Source: Pomacea canaliculata
Lineage: Eukaryota; Mollusca; Gastropoda; Architaenioglossa; Ampullariidae
Reading direction: 5' to 3'
Assembly (NCBI RefSeq): GCF_003073045.1
Contig: NC_037597.1
Location: 451,501 to 515,500 of the forward strand
Length of the DNA stretch: 64,000 bases
Position numbers and translations under genes: made by a program. Below the pieces are notes generated by a model. It searched no databases. It had not been told where the DNA came from and saw only the letters and a program-made list of their open reading frames with translations. Every line of letters begins with the position of its first letter. Positions within the stretch are counted from its first letter, which is position 1. Positions 12,601 to 21,215 of this stretch are shown here, piece by piece.

Positions 12601-14733
12601 ACCTCTTCCATAAACATTACTCCTAACAACCTTTCCCACAATGCTAGTTCTTTTTCACACCCTTCCCTGCTTATCATTATCATATTCTCAGTTCTTGTTC
12701 CTTGGTTCCTCTTTGCATTTTCTGTAATTGTTTTTATTTACCATTAGTATTGTTATTTATTCTTGTGTTGTTTATATATTATTTATTTGTTTTCCTGTCC
12801 CTTGTATGCTGTCCATGTCTCATTCTTGTTTTTAGGCGTTAAGAGCATGCTTCATAGGAGTGTGAGTTTGCGCTTTACAAATTTTGCATTTATTATTATT
12901 CCCATTCACCAGTAGCTAGAGTGAGTTCAACTGCAACCAGTAATCATTCAACTGAAAATGTGGAATTTTACTTTGTTCCACCTATGAGCAGTATGTGCTG
13001 GCAAAAAAGATGTCTAACAGAACTGTCCAAAACAACTTTAACAAAATTATTATACTAATCTTGTCTAATTCCTGGTTTGAGTTCATAGCTTAAAAAAGAA
13101 TGTTTAATACTACATGCAATTTGGCATGGGTTCTGTATGGAACTTTTACAAAGGAAAAGATGGAGTAGACAAAACAAAAAATGAAGAGCGTCATAATGTC
13201 AGCATTAAGTGAAATATCTGAAACATGGATTTTTGCTAAGCTCACCACAACATTTCTATAACGATAACTAGATTATCATAAAATTAAAAAATCTTGATTA
13301 AGACTTTCAGAAGCATCTGAAATCATAAATGCAAACCTTAACTATACATTGAATATCTTTGATCAAATAACTATAAACAAAATTATGTTGTCAACAACTA
13401 TTTACTGTACAGTAACTCAACTTGGGTGACAATTTTTAATTTTTCCAGCCAGGCCAACCATCAATGACTTAATCAATGTTGACAACTATTATGATTAGGA
13501 CTTTGTTACAGTCATAAAAAATTGATCTGATTCCTTTAGAAATGAGAGCACCCATAAAAGAATTGATCTCAAAAGCTAATTCCAATGTGCAGGTTTTCCA
13601 TGTACATTGATTCTTCACTGTCCAATCCACAAAGAAATGGCAACTTGTTTCTCTTAAAAAATTTTAAATATATAAATACCTTATAAATAAAAAGGGTATT
13701 AATATAAATACCTATAAATAAAAAGGTATAACTTCCATACAATAACTTTTAATATCTGAACTTGACAGAAACTTAATAAGTGGGTATCAACAAATCAGAA
13801 ATCTGCTTAAGGTCTCTGTCTAAAATGTTTATCTCCTCTGTACTTCTATCACTGAACACAGAATTGATGTTAATCCATCAAGTATTATTTTCACTTTCAG
13901 GTCAGTATTCCCAGCACTCTAAATATTTCTCTCCTTCTTTAGTGCATATAGTTTATCTGTAAATAGCTGCGACTGTGTTTTTAGAAATAAAGGCTAATGG
14001 GGAGTCCAAAGCTATTCTCTTGGGGCCGAGGGGGGGCCGATTGACAAAATCAATAAAGATGGTGTCTGCTACAGCTGCATTTTCTTGAGTGAATACTGTG
14101 CCAGAACTTGTACACCTTCCATTTCCATTCCCTGCAATATTCCTCAAGACATGAAAATGTCGAGACGTCAATCCGTTGATGCAACAGTAGATCTGCTACA
14201 CCGTTCGGACTGCTGTGCCAGAGATGGTGCCAAAGCGCTGGCATCACCAAACTGACTCAAATCATCCAAGAAGCGAGCTCGCCCGCCAACGAATCATAGC
14301 TCTACCACTAAAAATAAAAATTTAACTGTGAAAATACTAGATGAAGGCACAGGGATGCAAGGCGTGGTGAGGAAATCGTTGATGGTATGGTACCCGACTG
14401 GTACCCTTCGGCTGAAATGAAGAGATTACAGAAACAGACTATAAGACAGCCATACTGCCTAAACTATGGAGAATTCTTAAAATAACTCACCGGCCCGAGA
14501 AGTGTGCCAAGAAACGTCATATCTAACTACCCCAAATCAGTCTGCACACGTACAACATCAGTTAACTCGCGAATATCTGCGGCTTTCTTACCTTTCAAGT
14601 GAGGTAGCGCTTGTAATTCCGGCGCATTTTTAGTCCGATAATGTGATGACCCCTGAGATCGTTTTTGTTTCTTCGATTTTATCGAAGCCTTACTCGTAAA
14701 AGGGTCAATGCGGTCAACAACTTTAGCCGACAT
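639..14733 (-). CDS. PPP2R5E: PP2A B56 regulatory subunit, epsilon-like (5' seven exons, partial)
   Basis: B56 subunits direct the PP2A A/C core enzyme to substrates, usually through short LxxIxE-type motifs, in cytoplasm and nucleus. Seven minus-strand exons (14733-14592, 11111-10915, 6034-5933, 2590-2498, 2062-1932, 1503-1335, 692-639) join in phase to 296 codons with GT-AG junctions. The start ATG at 14733 opens a short basic N-terminus ([12 protein letters not shown]), as in the epsilon isoform. Then come the B56 core motifs [80 protein letters not shown] and [12 protein letters not shown]. The epsilon assignment rests on [22 protein letters not shown] and VLIPLH. The C-terminal third is off the left edge. 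Introns total about 13 kb and are packed with mobile elements, but no exon is interrupted. Confidence 0.93.
1335..1503 (-). CDS. PPP2R5E: PPP2R5E-like exon 6
   Basis: Encodes [20 protein letters not shown] through [16 protein letters not shown]. The first base completes an Arg codon split with exon 5 (phase 2). The donor is CAG|GTAGGT. Strong match to the B56 HEAT-like core. Confidence 0.93.
1932..2062 (-). CDS. PPP2R5E: PPP2R5E-like exon 5
   Basis: Encodes [20 protein letters not shown] and [17 protein letters not shown], the most conserved part of B56 proteins. The acceptor is GGCAG. The donor CTCAG|GTACTT leaves two bases for the next codon. Confidence 0.95.
2391..2420 (+). repeat. Solo 3' tail of LINE family C
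   Basis: A short sequence starting GGCCCTATGCTCCTCAAGGA and continuing into AACAAGGACTAAAC matches the 3' terminus of LINE family C (see 25.9, 52.8, 55.4, 56.05 and 61.85 kb). No RT body is attached. It lies in a PPP2R5E intron. Confidence 0.6.
2498..2590 (-). CDS. PPP2R5E: PPP2R5E-like exon 4
   Basis: A 31-codon, phase-0 exon encoding [20 protein letters not shown] followed by [10 protein letters not shown]. The acceptor is TTGCAG and the donor CAG|GTAGGT. Confidence 0.94.
2690..3010 (-). repeat. Interspersed repeat (LINE/SINE-like, unclassified)
   Basis: Contains GATATAAGCTCAATGTGCTGT followed ~170 bases later by a motif (TTTAAATATAGTCACAGTTC, AGAGAATTTCAAA) that recurs with the same spacing at 32.06-32.29 kb (AAGCTTAATGTGCTGT, TTTGAATGCAGTCACAGTTG). 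The two are diverged copies of one dispersed repeat. The orientation is a guess from similarity to LINE 3' regions. Confidence 0.45.
3215..4065 (-). mobile_element. LINE family F (CR1/L2/jockey-like) RT C-terminal remnant
   Basis: On the minus strand, broken frames read in order: a KTEVL segment (LNDDKTEVL type), [37 protein letters not shown] and [13 protein letters not shown]. This order is typical of the thumb and C-terminal region of non-LTR reverse transcriptases of the CR1/L2/jockey group. Several stops and frameshifts show it is dead. It lies in PPP2R5E intron 3. Confidence 0.7.
4153..5698 (-). mobile_element. LINE family A, copy 1 (5'-truncated)
   Basis: A 1.55-kb non-LTR retrotransposon insertion in PPP2R5E intron 3. 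The 9-base sequence TACTTGTGT occurs at 4144-4152 and 5698-5706, consistent with a target-site duplication. The 3' end, on the left because the element is on the minus strand, finishes in a short ATT/AAT microsatellite tail (4153-4176). The 5' end is truncated just before the RT domain. Copy 2 at 37.8 kb is nearly identical, which implies recent activity. Confidence 0.88.
4170..5642 (-). CDS. Reverse transcriptase ORF of LINE family A, copy 1 (490 aa, lacks endonuclease)
   Basis: One uninterrupted frame. Visible motifs in order: [17 protein letters not shown] (finger entry), [47 protein letters not shown] (block A Asp), [20 protein letters not shown] (block B), [12 protein letters not shown] (catalytic FADD box), [15 protein letters not shown], then the C-terminal [25 protein letters not shown] and [12 protein letters not shown] segments. 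The enzyme would make cDNA by target-primed reverse transcription. The N-terminal apurinic-type endonuclease is missing because of 5' truncation, so this copy cannot move by itself. Compared with copy 2 it lacks two codons near residue 1. It is an element gene, not a host gene. Confidence 0.9.
   Translation of the reverse strand: MKNRQAPGQDNLNAELFKADPELAANILQPLFTAVWEGKQVPDDWTRRVIVKIPKKGSLSDCNNWRGITLLSIPSKIMTKIIIQRISEAVDTQLREEQAGFRRRRGCTDQIFALRNIIEQCTEWQRQLYINFVDFQKAFDSIHRESLWRILRAYGIPMEIVLLIKSFYANFSCCVGNSDIYFEVGTGVRQGCVMSSLLFNLVIDWVMCHTTEDEPRGIRWTLSTNLEDLDFADDLALLSHTHRHMQEKTIRLHTFAQQVGLHISRTKTEVMTLNTTNPTPISIEGEDLPMVESFTYLGSVVTQDGGAGRDIQSRLSKGRGIFCSLRNIWKSTQYSINTKLRLYQSLVMSTLLYGSECWRMTDSNLNKLSVFHTKSLRRILGIFWPRTISNEELLAQCGQESMATILLKKRWRWIGHVLRGGSNSIIKTALHWTPEGKRKRGRPKITWRRTVEADMKTLNLSWGTVGSLAQDKQKWRTFVTALRADRHNGQ
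5933..6034 (-). CDS. PPP2R5E: PPP2R5E-like exon 3
   Basis: A 34-codon, phase-0 exon: [16 protein letters not shown], then [17 protein letters not shown]. The acceptor is TTTACAG and the donor CAG|GTGAGG. Confidence 0.95.
6645..6850 (+). mobile_element. tRNA-Leu-like SINE, copy 1
   Basis: The head TAGCCAAAGTAGTTAAAACA followed by CTGGTGTCCAAATCCAGAGG and CAGTTCAACCC resembles the A-box, anticodon arm and B-box of a tRNA-Leu gene. The tail continues through GGCAGCAAGAGAGAGGAGATGGGCA. A second diverged copy lies at 7.03 kb. I saw no clear TSD. Confidence 0.6.
7025..7275 (+). mobile_element. tRNA-Leu-like SINE, copy 2
   Basis: Has TAGTGGTTAAGGGCATTCAA, then CCAAGGTGC and AGTTTGATACCC (B-box-like). 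It shares the downstream block (GGCAGCTAGGTAGAGAAGATGGGCA) with the copy at 6.65 kb. Same strand; about 380 bases separate the two heads. It lies in PPP2R5E intron 2. Confidence 0.58.
8150..8570 (-). pseudogene. hAT-type transposase / ZBED-like fragment (BED finger plus start of core)
   Basis: The upper part of the minus strand reads AVCLIC, then [14 protein letters not shown]: a C2H2 BED-type zinc finger spacing as in hAT-derived ZBED/SCAND3/FAM200-like proteins. After a frame change it continues [33 protein letters not shown] and SEFLKKCML, the conserved segment after the finger. An in-frame stop and a frameshift show it is broken. Such sequences come from hAT transposons or their domesticated relatives. 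It sits in PPP2R5E intron 2. Confidence 0.72.
9275..9610 (-). repeat. Interspersed repeat, LINE-3'-end style
   Basis: Starts TTATATAGCACTTTTCCAAC and continues ACAGCGATTTACGG, then an AAAGATGCATCTTAAGTTTA block. I associate this order (ATATAGCRC, AGCGMTTTAC, AAAGATGYRTTTT) with a repeat common in mollusc genomes; related blocks occur near 28.2 and 32.2 kb. Diverged, with no ORF. Confidence 0.45.
9860..10231 (+). pseudogene. Degenerate THAP-like zinc-finger ORF (123 aa)
   Basis: The open frame begins [20 protein letters not shown] and contains [25 protein letters not shown] and [12 protein letters not shown]. This matches the layout of THAP-like DNA-binding domains often found in transposon-related invertebrate proteins: C-x4-C, a [10 protein letters not shown] block, and C-x-K-H-F. 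Two expected zinc ligands look lost: the second Cys is Phe (CIWDVF) and the His of CTKHF is Ala (CTKAN). The C-terminal half is Lys/Asn-rich and unrecognised. The frame is still open, so decay may be recent, or the domain may have been misassigned. It lies in PPP2R5E intron 2, antisense to the gene. Confidence 0.55.
10915..11111 (-). CDS. PPP2R5E: PPP2R5E-like exon 2
   Basis: Encodes [37 protein letters not shown] and [20 protein letters not shown]. Two bases complete the Asp codon split with exon 1 (phase 1). The donor follows an ATG at CGCATG|GTGAGT. Good match to the start of the B56 core. Confidence 0.94.
11112..14591 (-). other. PPP2R5E-like intron 1
   Basis: A 3.5-kb intron with no coding signal that I can support. 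It contains a LINE family F 3' end on the plus strand (about 12640-12900). The region 13990-14260 has scattered open frames on the minus strand that I do not recognise. The rest is AT-rich unique-looking sequence. Confidence 0.5.
12640..12900 (+). repeat. LINE family F 3' end
   Basis: The T-rich 3' region ends GCGTTAAGAGCATGCTTCAT, AGTTTGCGCTTTACAAATTT and then ATTATTATT. The same ending occurs at 40.44-40.55 kb (plus) and, inverted, at 28.64-28.70 kb. No RT frame remains. Confidence 0.55.
14592..14733 (-). CDS. PPP2R5E: PPP2R5E-like exon 1 (start codon)
   Basis: The ATG at 14733-14731 opens [20 protein letters not shown], then [20 protein letters not shown]. The donor AAAG|GTAAG gives phase 1, which fits exon 2. 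The basic Ser-rich segment followed by a Pro/Leu stretch mirrors the epsilon isoform N-terminus. Confidence 0.9.
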
Positions 14734-15130
14734 TATGTCATCCAGGGGAAAGCATGCGGGTGGAACCGCTTGAAATCACAAGAACTCAATTCACATGTGC
14801 GCAAACACTTTAGAACACGGCTTCTGCAGAACCTCCATTGACAAATCCGTGGATACACTTGACAGCAAACTTTACTACCGGCATACGCAGACTGGCCGGC
14901 GTCTCTACTCCATTCACCCCAAGTACCGTATCCCTTTAACTTAAGCATACACTATAAGCTGCACAAGTTTCTTCCTGAAAGTGAAATAATCACCACATAA
15001 GTTTTAAACCAAATTACTGCAGTGTGTTGCCATTCGTCTAATGGCTCCTCAGATCTCGTCCGTGCCAGGTGCTCCGAGACTTCAGCGAGAAGGCCTGGTG
15101 CCGTGACCTTCACCCCGGGGTCAGCATGCT
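14734..15130 (-). promoter_or_regulatory. Probable 5' flank/promoter of PPP2R5E-like gene
   Basis: Sequence immediately upstream of the start codon, richer in CpG than its surroundings (for example around 15050-15120). I see no TATA box in a convincing place. The minisatellite begins at its far end. Placement is inferred only from position. Confidence 0.4.
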
Positions 15131-16805
15131 GTGTTTACGGTCGCCCGCGTAGCAACTGTTCGCGTACGTGTTTGTGTAGCGGTCACACTGTGTAGCAACT
15201 GTTAGTGTACGTGTTGGCGTAGCGGTCACACTGTGTAGCAACTGTTAGTGTACGTGTTGGTGTAACGGTCACACGTACTGCATGTGCAGCAACTGTTTGT
15301 GTACGTGTTTGTGTAGCGGTCACACTGTGTAGCAATTAACTGTTAGTGTACGTGTTTGTGTAGCGGTCACACGTACTGTGTAGCAACTGTTAGTGTACGT
15401 GTTTGTGTAGCGGTCACACTGTGTAGCAACTGTTAGTGTACGTGTTGGCGTAGCGGTCACACTGTGTAGCAACTGTTATAGTGTACGTGTTTGTGTAGCG
15501 GTCACACTGTGTAGCAACTGTTAGTGTACGTGTTGGCGTAGCGGTCACACTGTGTAGCAACTGTTATAGTGTACGTGTTTGTGTAGCGGTCACACTGTGT
15601 AGCAACTGTTAGTGTACGTGTTGGCGTAGTCACACTGTGTAGCAACTGTTAGTGTACGTGTTGTGTAACGGTCACACGTACTGCATGTGCAGCAACTGTT
15701 TGTGTACGTGTTTGTGTAGCGGTCACACGTACTGTGTAGCAACTGTTAGTGTACGTGTTTGTGTAGCGGTCACACGTTGCGCATGTGCAGCAACTGTCAG
15801 TGTACGTGTTTGTGTAGCGGTCACACTGTGTAGCAACTGTTAGTGTACGTGTTTGTGTAGCGGTCACACTGTGTAGCAACTGTTAGCGTACGTGTTTGTG
15901 TAGCGGTCACACTGTGTAGCAACTGTTAGTGTACGTGTTGGTGTAACGGTCACACGTACTGCATGTGCAGCAACTGTTTGTGTACGTGTTTGTGTAGCGG
16001 TCACACTGTGTAGCAATTAACTGTTAGTGTACGTGTTTGTGTAGCGGTCACACGTACTGTGTAGCAACTGTTAGTGTACGTGTTTGTGTAGCGGTCACAC
16101 TGTGTAGCAACTGTTAGTGTACGTGTTGCGTAGCGGTCACACTGTGTAGCAACTGTTATAGTGTACGTGTTTGTGTAGCGGTCACACTGTGTAGCAACTG
16201 TTAGTGTACGTGTTGGCGTAGCGGTCACACTGTGTAGCAACTGTTATAGTGTACGTGTTTGTGTAGCGGTCACACTGTGTAGCAACTGTTAGTGTACGTG
16301 TTGGCGTAGCGGTCACACTGTGTAGCAACTGTTAGTGTACGTGTTGGTGTAACGGTCACACGTACTGCATGTGCAGCAACTGTTTGTGTACGTGTTTGTG
16401 TAGCGGTCACACGTACTGTGTAGCAACTGTTAGTGTACGTGTTTGTGTAGCGGTCACACGTTGCGCATGTGCAGCAACTGTCAGTGTACGTGTTTGTGTA
16501 GCGGTCACACTGTGTAGCAACTGTTAGTGTACGTGTTTGTGTAGCGGTCACACTGTGTAGCAACTGTTAGCGTACGTGTTTGTGTAGCGGTCACACTGTG
16601 TAGCAACTGTTAGTGTACGTGTTTGTGTAGCGGTCACACGTTGCGCATGTGCAGCAACTGTCAGTGTACGTGTTTGTGTAGCGGTCACACTGTGTAGCAA
16701 CGGCCAGTGTACAGGTGTAACGGTCACCCCGCGTATATAACAACCGTCAGTGTGCTGGTGTTTACGTCACTTCACGTGGCAACTGTCAGTGCGCCGTCAG
16801 TGACA
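15131..16805. repeat. Minisatellite, ~43-bp unit, with ~682-bp higher-order repeat
   Basis: About 36 head-to-tail copies of a 43-bp unit whose core is TAGCGGTCACACTGTGTAGC followed by an AACTGTTAGTGTACGTGTT block. Variants include an ATGTGCAGCAACTG form and an inserted AATTAAC. The order of variants repeats: AGCAATTAAC occurs at 15331 and 16012, TTGCGCATGTGC at 15777 and 16461 (681 and 684 bases apart). The two ends are degenerate while the centre is nearly uniform. The unit is not a multiple of three, so open frames across it (for example minus 16270-16563) are not genes. Confidence 0.95.
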
Positions 16806-16959
16806 CCACGGACCCGTCACGCTGACAGTGTGTATGTACATGTGGAGCGCTGCTGTGTCGCCCAATGCCGTAAACGTATTTACGTACGTGATCTGTGCAT
16901 GTCGCCAAAACGACGTATGGTCAACGACTTTTTAGTTTTGGTGAAGTAAAGCAGTGAAA

Positions 16960-17310
16960 CTCCCAATTATATCCGCCAGTTACCTACCACAGAGTCTTTT
17001 CAAAAGTGCATTAAAAACGTGTTTTCTGTGATCACAGCTCCTTCACCTACAATCCAATTAATGCCCCCCTCTCTCTCTCTCCTTGATTGTAGTAGCTTGT
17101 CCTGCAAAATCTCTTTTTGATTACGTTTTATCTAACTTTCCGCGTTACTGTGCATATCCTCCTCCCCGTATTCCTTTGTAGTTCATCCTCATTGTTGTCC
17201 ATCTTTCCCTCTAGTACTAAAAACAGTTAATTGACCTATAGCTTTTTGTCAAGCGCCAAGCCTGATTCTCCGCTTTATAAACTGCTCATTATTATGTTTT
17301 AAAATAGTAC
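16960..17310 (+). mobile_element. LINE family F C-terminus and 3' end fragment
   Basis: A plus-strand frame reads YIRQLPTTESFQKCIKNVF, the conserved last helix of CR1/L2/jockey-type ORF2 proteins. A T-rich 3' region follows, ending AAGCGCCAAGCCTGATTCTC, CGCTTTATAAACTGC and ATTATTATG. The same element end is found at 40.1-40.55 kb. Confidence 0.6.
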
Positions 17311-17755
17311 ACAAGCAGCTAGCCACATATGTCACAGATAACTCCTATGGACTTAATTATTTCCGATATTGGTAGTGTCACTTAAAATGATGAGTTACTA
17401 ATGTACTTAGCAAAGTATGTAGCTGAAGCAAATGATATACGAGTAAAAGGACTGCTTTACAGAGTAATGTACTTCCAGTGTTCAAGTATAACTATATGAT
17501 GGTCATATATAAAGTTTTAATGCCTGATGGTTACAGACATCTTTTATGAAAATGTACATGTAGATTGTTGTTCAGCATGCAGTTTTGCATTATCGAAATG
17601 CTTGTATCTCCCCCGTGTCATAATGACCATGAGTCATTGACATTAAAGATGTTATATTAGGTTATGTTGGTAGTGGATGTTTATATCACTCGTACTGTTT
17701 AGAGTATGTTTTTGGAGAACATCTTGCGAGAAACCCTTCGACCTGACCACCACAT
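17311..17755. other. Intergenic, nothing recognised
   Basis: AT-rich sequence between a LINE remnant and the weak ORF at 17756. I see no RNA gene, repeat or coding signal. Confidence 0.4.
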
Positions 17756-18031
17756 ATGTCCCTCTCTATCGGTGGCAGGCCTATGCAACAACCTGCGCTT
17801 TGGAGACATTCATCAGGCAGCAACGACAAACTGAAAGACATTACCAATAGTACGAATGCATACGGAATCAGTACAAACAAAAGTCAAAGTAATGCACAAG
17901 ACAAAACAAAAGTAGACACCTGCATGAACGGAGAGCAACTAGAAAAATTGAACCGCTTCAGGGTAAGAGAATCACCTTTTCTAAAGAATGCAGCTGCATG
18001 GCAGAAATCCGCATTAGGACTACAGCAGTAG
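17756..18031 (+). CDS. Weak candidate ORF/exon, unrecognised (91 aa)
   Basis: The frame begins MSLSIGGRPMQQPALWRHSS and is Asn/Ser/Lys-rich in its middle, ending near QLEKLNRFR. A good donor-like CTTCAG|GGTAAGAG lies inside it near 17960, so it could be a first exon. I found no downstream exon that clearly joins it and I do not recognise the protein. It could be chance. Confidence 0.2.
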   Translation: MSLSIGGRPMQQPALWRHSSGSNDKLKDITNSTNAYGISTNKSQSNAQDKTKVDTCMNGEQLEKLNRFRVRESPFLKNAAAWQKSALGLQQ

Positions 18032-18109
18032 CTATATGTATATATAATTCTACCCCTTTTCAAATACTCCTCACTCTTGGTGTCATCTCTGGCACCACAC
18101 TGGCATGGT

Positions 18110-18350
18110 TTGATTCCTGACTGACGGGTCTCAGAGTGTTATTGGTGATCAGCTGTCTCGTCCTGTTCCATCTTTATGCGATATTCCGCAAGGCTGTGTC
18201 CATAGACCCATTCTGTTTCTTGCTTACACAAAACCACTGTCATCCTGCATTCAGCATCATTGTTGTCAGTGACAGTGTCACAGACCATGCACTGATTGCA
18301 TCTTACTTCAGCGCATCAAATGATTGTATCACGGGGTGGAGCGTGGCCTG
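18110..18350 (+). mobile_element. LINE family F RT fragment (block B region)
   Basis: A plus-strand frame reads DGSQSVIGDQLSRPVPSLCD, IPQGCVHRPILFLAYTKPLS. It corresponds to the VPQGSVLGPILF...YT.PL block of CR1/L2/jockey-type reverse transcriptases, with substitutions and a stop soon after. Confidence 0.65.
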
Positions 18351-19079
18351 GTATCATTGTATACGCCTTAACAGGAAAACTAAACCTTTTCACTCAAACA
18401 AACAAACAAACAAACAAAACGTGACATTCGCTGCGCTTTCCACGGTTAGTCGTACGCCTTTTTCGGCAACTGAGAGATGTGACTGGTGTGTTCAATGGAC
18501 ACTACTCTGAGATGAACTCAGGGCATGACTAAATAAGACTGTTGTAGGCTGCTGGAAGTTGCTGTCACTCTCGGTCTCTATTCATTGTACATATGATTTA
18601 AGAAATTGAATGTTACAACAAAACAAATTGTAGATAACTGATAAAAAAAGTTCTTTTGAAACGACAAAAATATACTTGATTATCCCAAACCATCTATGTT
18701 AATGAATCCAACTTTCCCTTTGCGTCCTCTGTCGTTAATCTGGGCTTCCTCCTCACTACTGATAAGACATTCTTTCGCATTCATGGTCTTCATGTGGCCC
18801 AGTTAAATTATTTACAGGTGAGCTGAAGAAGAGAAGGCCGACGATGATTTCGACAGTAGAGTTATCAGCGTCAGTGAGGGTCACGTGCCATTATCAATGT
18901 TTAGATTCTTTGCACGATGTATACCTTGGAGAAGTTTTACAAGCTTTGGCTGTTTGAGGTTGACAAACTGTTAAAAAAAAAGAATTTATCAAAATGACTA
19001 TTCAATCTGTTACAACAACTAGAATAGACACAATCATTACAGCAGGTGTCACTCATTTCCTAAATAAATTACATTATAT

Positions 19080-19253
19080 CAGTGGTTCTTAACCTTAATT
19101 GTTTGAGGTACCGAACCCACAAGTTTCATATGCACATTCACCGAATCCTTCTTTAGTGTCATCACGAATTGCGGGTGTGTCTTGACCTCCGCCGAACCCC
19201 TGAGACCGACTTACCGAACCCCTAGGGTTCGATCCCCCGGTTAAGAACCACTG
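19080..19253. mobile_element. hAT-type miniature inverted-repeat element
   Basis: A 174-bp element whose ends are CAGTGGTTCTTAACC and GGTTAAGAACCACTG, a perfect 15-bp terminal inverted repeat of the hAT/Charlie type. It is flanked by perfect 8-bp duplications CATTATAT at 19072-19079 and 19254-19261, the hAT TSD length. There is no ORF, so it would have been moved by a transposase supplied elsewhere. Confidence 0.95.
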
Positions 19254-19261
19254 CATTATAT

Positions 19262-21129
19262 GGATTAGATTGCATAAGGTAACTGGTGACTGAGTTTATA
19301 CAGTGCCTGCAGCGTTCAGTGAGTAAATATTTAGCGGTATATCCATGCAGTGATTATATATACCCAACAGTAACAACATTTATTACATTACAGCAGTGAA
19401 ATCACTTAATAAGTCAGCGTGAGAACATTCACTCAGTAGAATACCGAATGAATCCACAGTAAAAACATTTATACAGCATGAGTACACTCAAAAGCAAGAC
19501 TTGTCCTGCATGAAAACAGACTTTTGAACAGCAAGAGCATTTTGTAGACACCCAACATTAAACAGAGCACGAAGGTGAGGTACGATTTGCTGCCTGTACT
19601 GCTGTACATGTAGGAAACCTGTAAACTGTGTTTGAGAAAAGACTAGAGGACTAGGAGACGATGTACGTGTGCGCCACATCTGACATTTACTTTACACTTG
19701 CTAACAATGGCTGCTGACCTACGGGTATCACGTGACTAATTTGTATAGAGAAATGTTTCTTCTGTATCCATACAACGATCAACGAATGTGTCATTACACT
19801 GGATGGTAACAGCTGAACTCGGTGGTCGAATCGACTGAGGGCTGTGGGCGAATCAGCTTGGTCGACTATTGTTATCTGACAAACACCATTTACTTACAGT
19901 CTTACACCATGTGGCAGGCATAGGAAAACCATCCCAACTCAATGCCCAAATGTTCTCAGCTGTGTGTGGTGTTCTGGTGGTCACGTGCAAACGTTACTAT
20001 CTCAATATTAAATTGTCGTACCATGTCTTAAGTGATCAAGCCCTACCACACCCAAAAGTCCTAATTTATGGTAAAGAGTGCAAAGATCTCAGCAACTGAG
20101 AATTCTGACCATGGAGAAAGGGGTTGAACGATCGCCAATAAAGCATCTCTCTCTCTCTTCTTACTACTCCAGCATTTAGTGTGTGTGTCCCACCTGCAGC
20201 ATTCGGTGTCACACACACACACCGCTCAAACACTTGGCATTTCCCTCTACACCGCTGTATTTGGCGTTTAAAAAAGTGTTGACAGGGACGATGACAACCG
20301 AAACCCCTCAGTACACCTGCAAATGTTTTCTGGTCCAGCTCTCCAACAAGCTGTAGGCTTGTATTAGTGATGGGTAACAGAGAACAGTTTGCAAATATAA
20401 GGCTGCGATGGTGAATATTTCTTCGCTTCCCTCTCCGCACACGACACACCGTGGGCACACTTTCAGTTTCTGACAGGATAATGACATATAAGTAGGTAGC
20501 AGCAATGCGAGAGTCACGTGATTTGGGGGAGACAGCCGCGTCATGGACCTTATTCGCTCGGACCTTATTCAAAACGAGGCCTCATGTGCAGAAGGAAGCA
20601 CGAGAGCTGCACAACGAGAGTAAACTCGCGCAGGCACTGTGTGCCATTCTGTACAAATGATGAAATATGATATGGCGGTCAGACTCATTTCTTTCGTTTG
20701 TACGTGATAAACTTTGAATGCTTTGAACTTACAAAAATTGTGGAGACAATGACACAGGCTTTCAACTACAATCATCTCCTTCCGTCCCCTCCAACATGAA
20801 CAACAACTGCGTGAGCAAGGAAAGTTTTCCAGTTTCTTGGGTGAGTTAGCATGCCTCCACCGTGCAACATGCCGTAGCTCAGTCCTTTAGTTACAGACTA
20901 ACAACTGAGAAATAGAAAACAAAATATACCCTCAAAAAAATTCTCTCTCTCGTGCCACTGTGTCCGTAGTGCTGGACATATGCAATTGGGTGAATGATGG
21001 ATCCCTAATGGGCCAATGAAAGGACATAGGTGTGAACAGGAACAAAACCTTGGAACAACTCGACAGTAACAAGTGTTATTTCTGCAACCTTAAACAATTG
21101 GATGTGGTAGGATGAAAATCATTGTTTTT
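19262..21129. other. Intergenic, nothing certain recognised
   Basis: Contains the longest non-repeat open frame of the region (minus 20572-20066, 168 codons) but with no family motif. It is Arg/Ser-rich without obvious domains and overlaps a CT/CA microsatellite. I do not support it as a gene. No RNA genes seen. Confidence 0.4.
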
Positions 21130-21215
21130 ATGATGACCCCAGAGAGATCTATAAAGTTATAAAGCCATGGAAGCGAAGAATGTTGTTGTCCAAGGTATCA
21201 AAAGCAGCCAGCAAA
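21130..21215 (-). mobile_element. Short LINE RT fragment
   Basis: The minus strand reads AAFDTLDNNILRFHGF, the block A region (…AFDT.DH.IL…) of a CR1/L2/jockey-type RT. It is fused directly to the Gypsy-type fragment on its upper side, so this is a junction of two repeats. Confidence 0.5.

Noticed and set aside
15649..16563. Long minus-strand frames in the minisatellite (Thr/Arg-rich repeats such as CDRYTNTYT)
   Set aside because: They only reflect a tandem 43-bp unit with few stops; the unit is not a multiple of three and frames shift between copies. No start, splice or family evidence.
15131..16805. CRISPR-like array
   Set aside because: The units are contiguous near-identical repeats without unique spacers, in a eukaryotic genome. 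It is a minisatellite.
18136..18510. 124-codon plus-strand frame as a gene
   Set aside because: The neighbouring frame shows LINE RT block B (IPQGC...PILF); this frame is a shifted reading of the same degenerate element plus an AAAC microsatellite.
20066..20572. 168-codon minus-strand frame
   Set aside because: No recognisable domain, starts in nondescript sequence, overlaps a CA/CT microsatellite and has low-complexity Arg/Ser composition. No splice partner seen.
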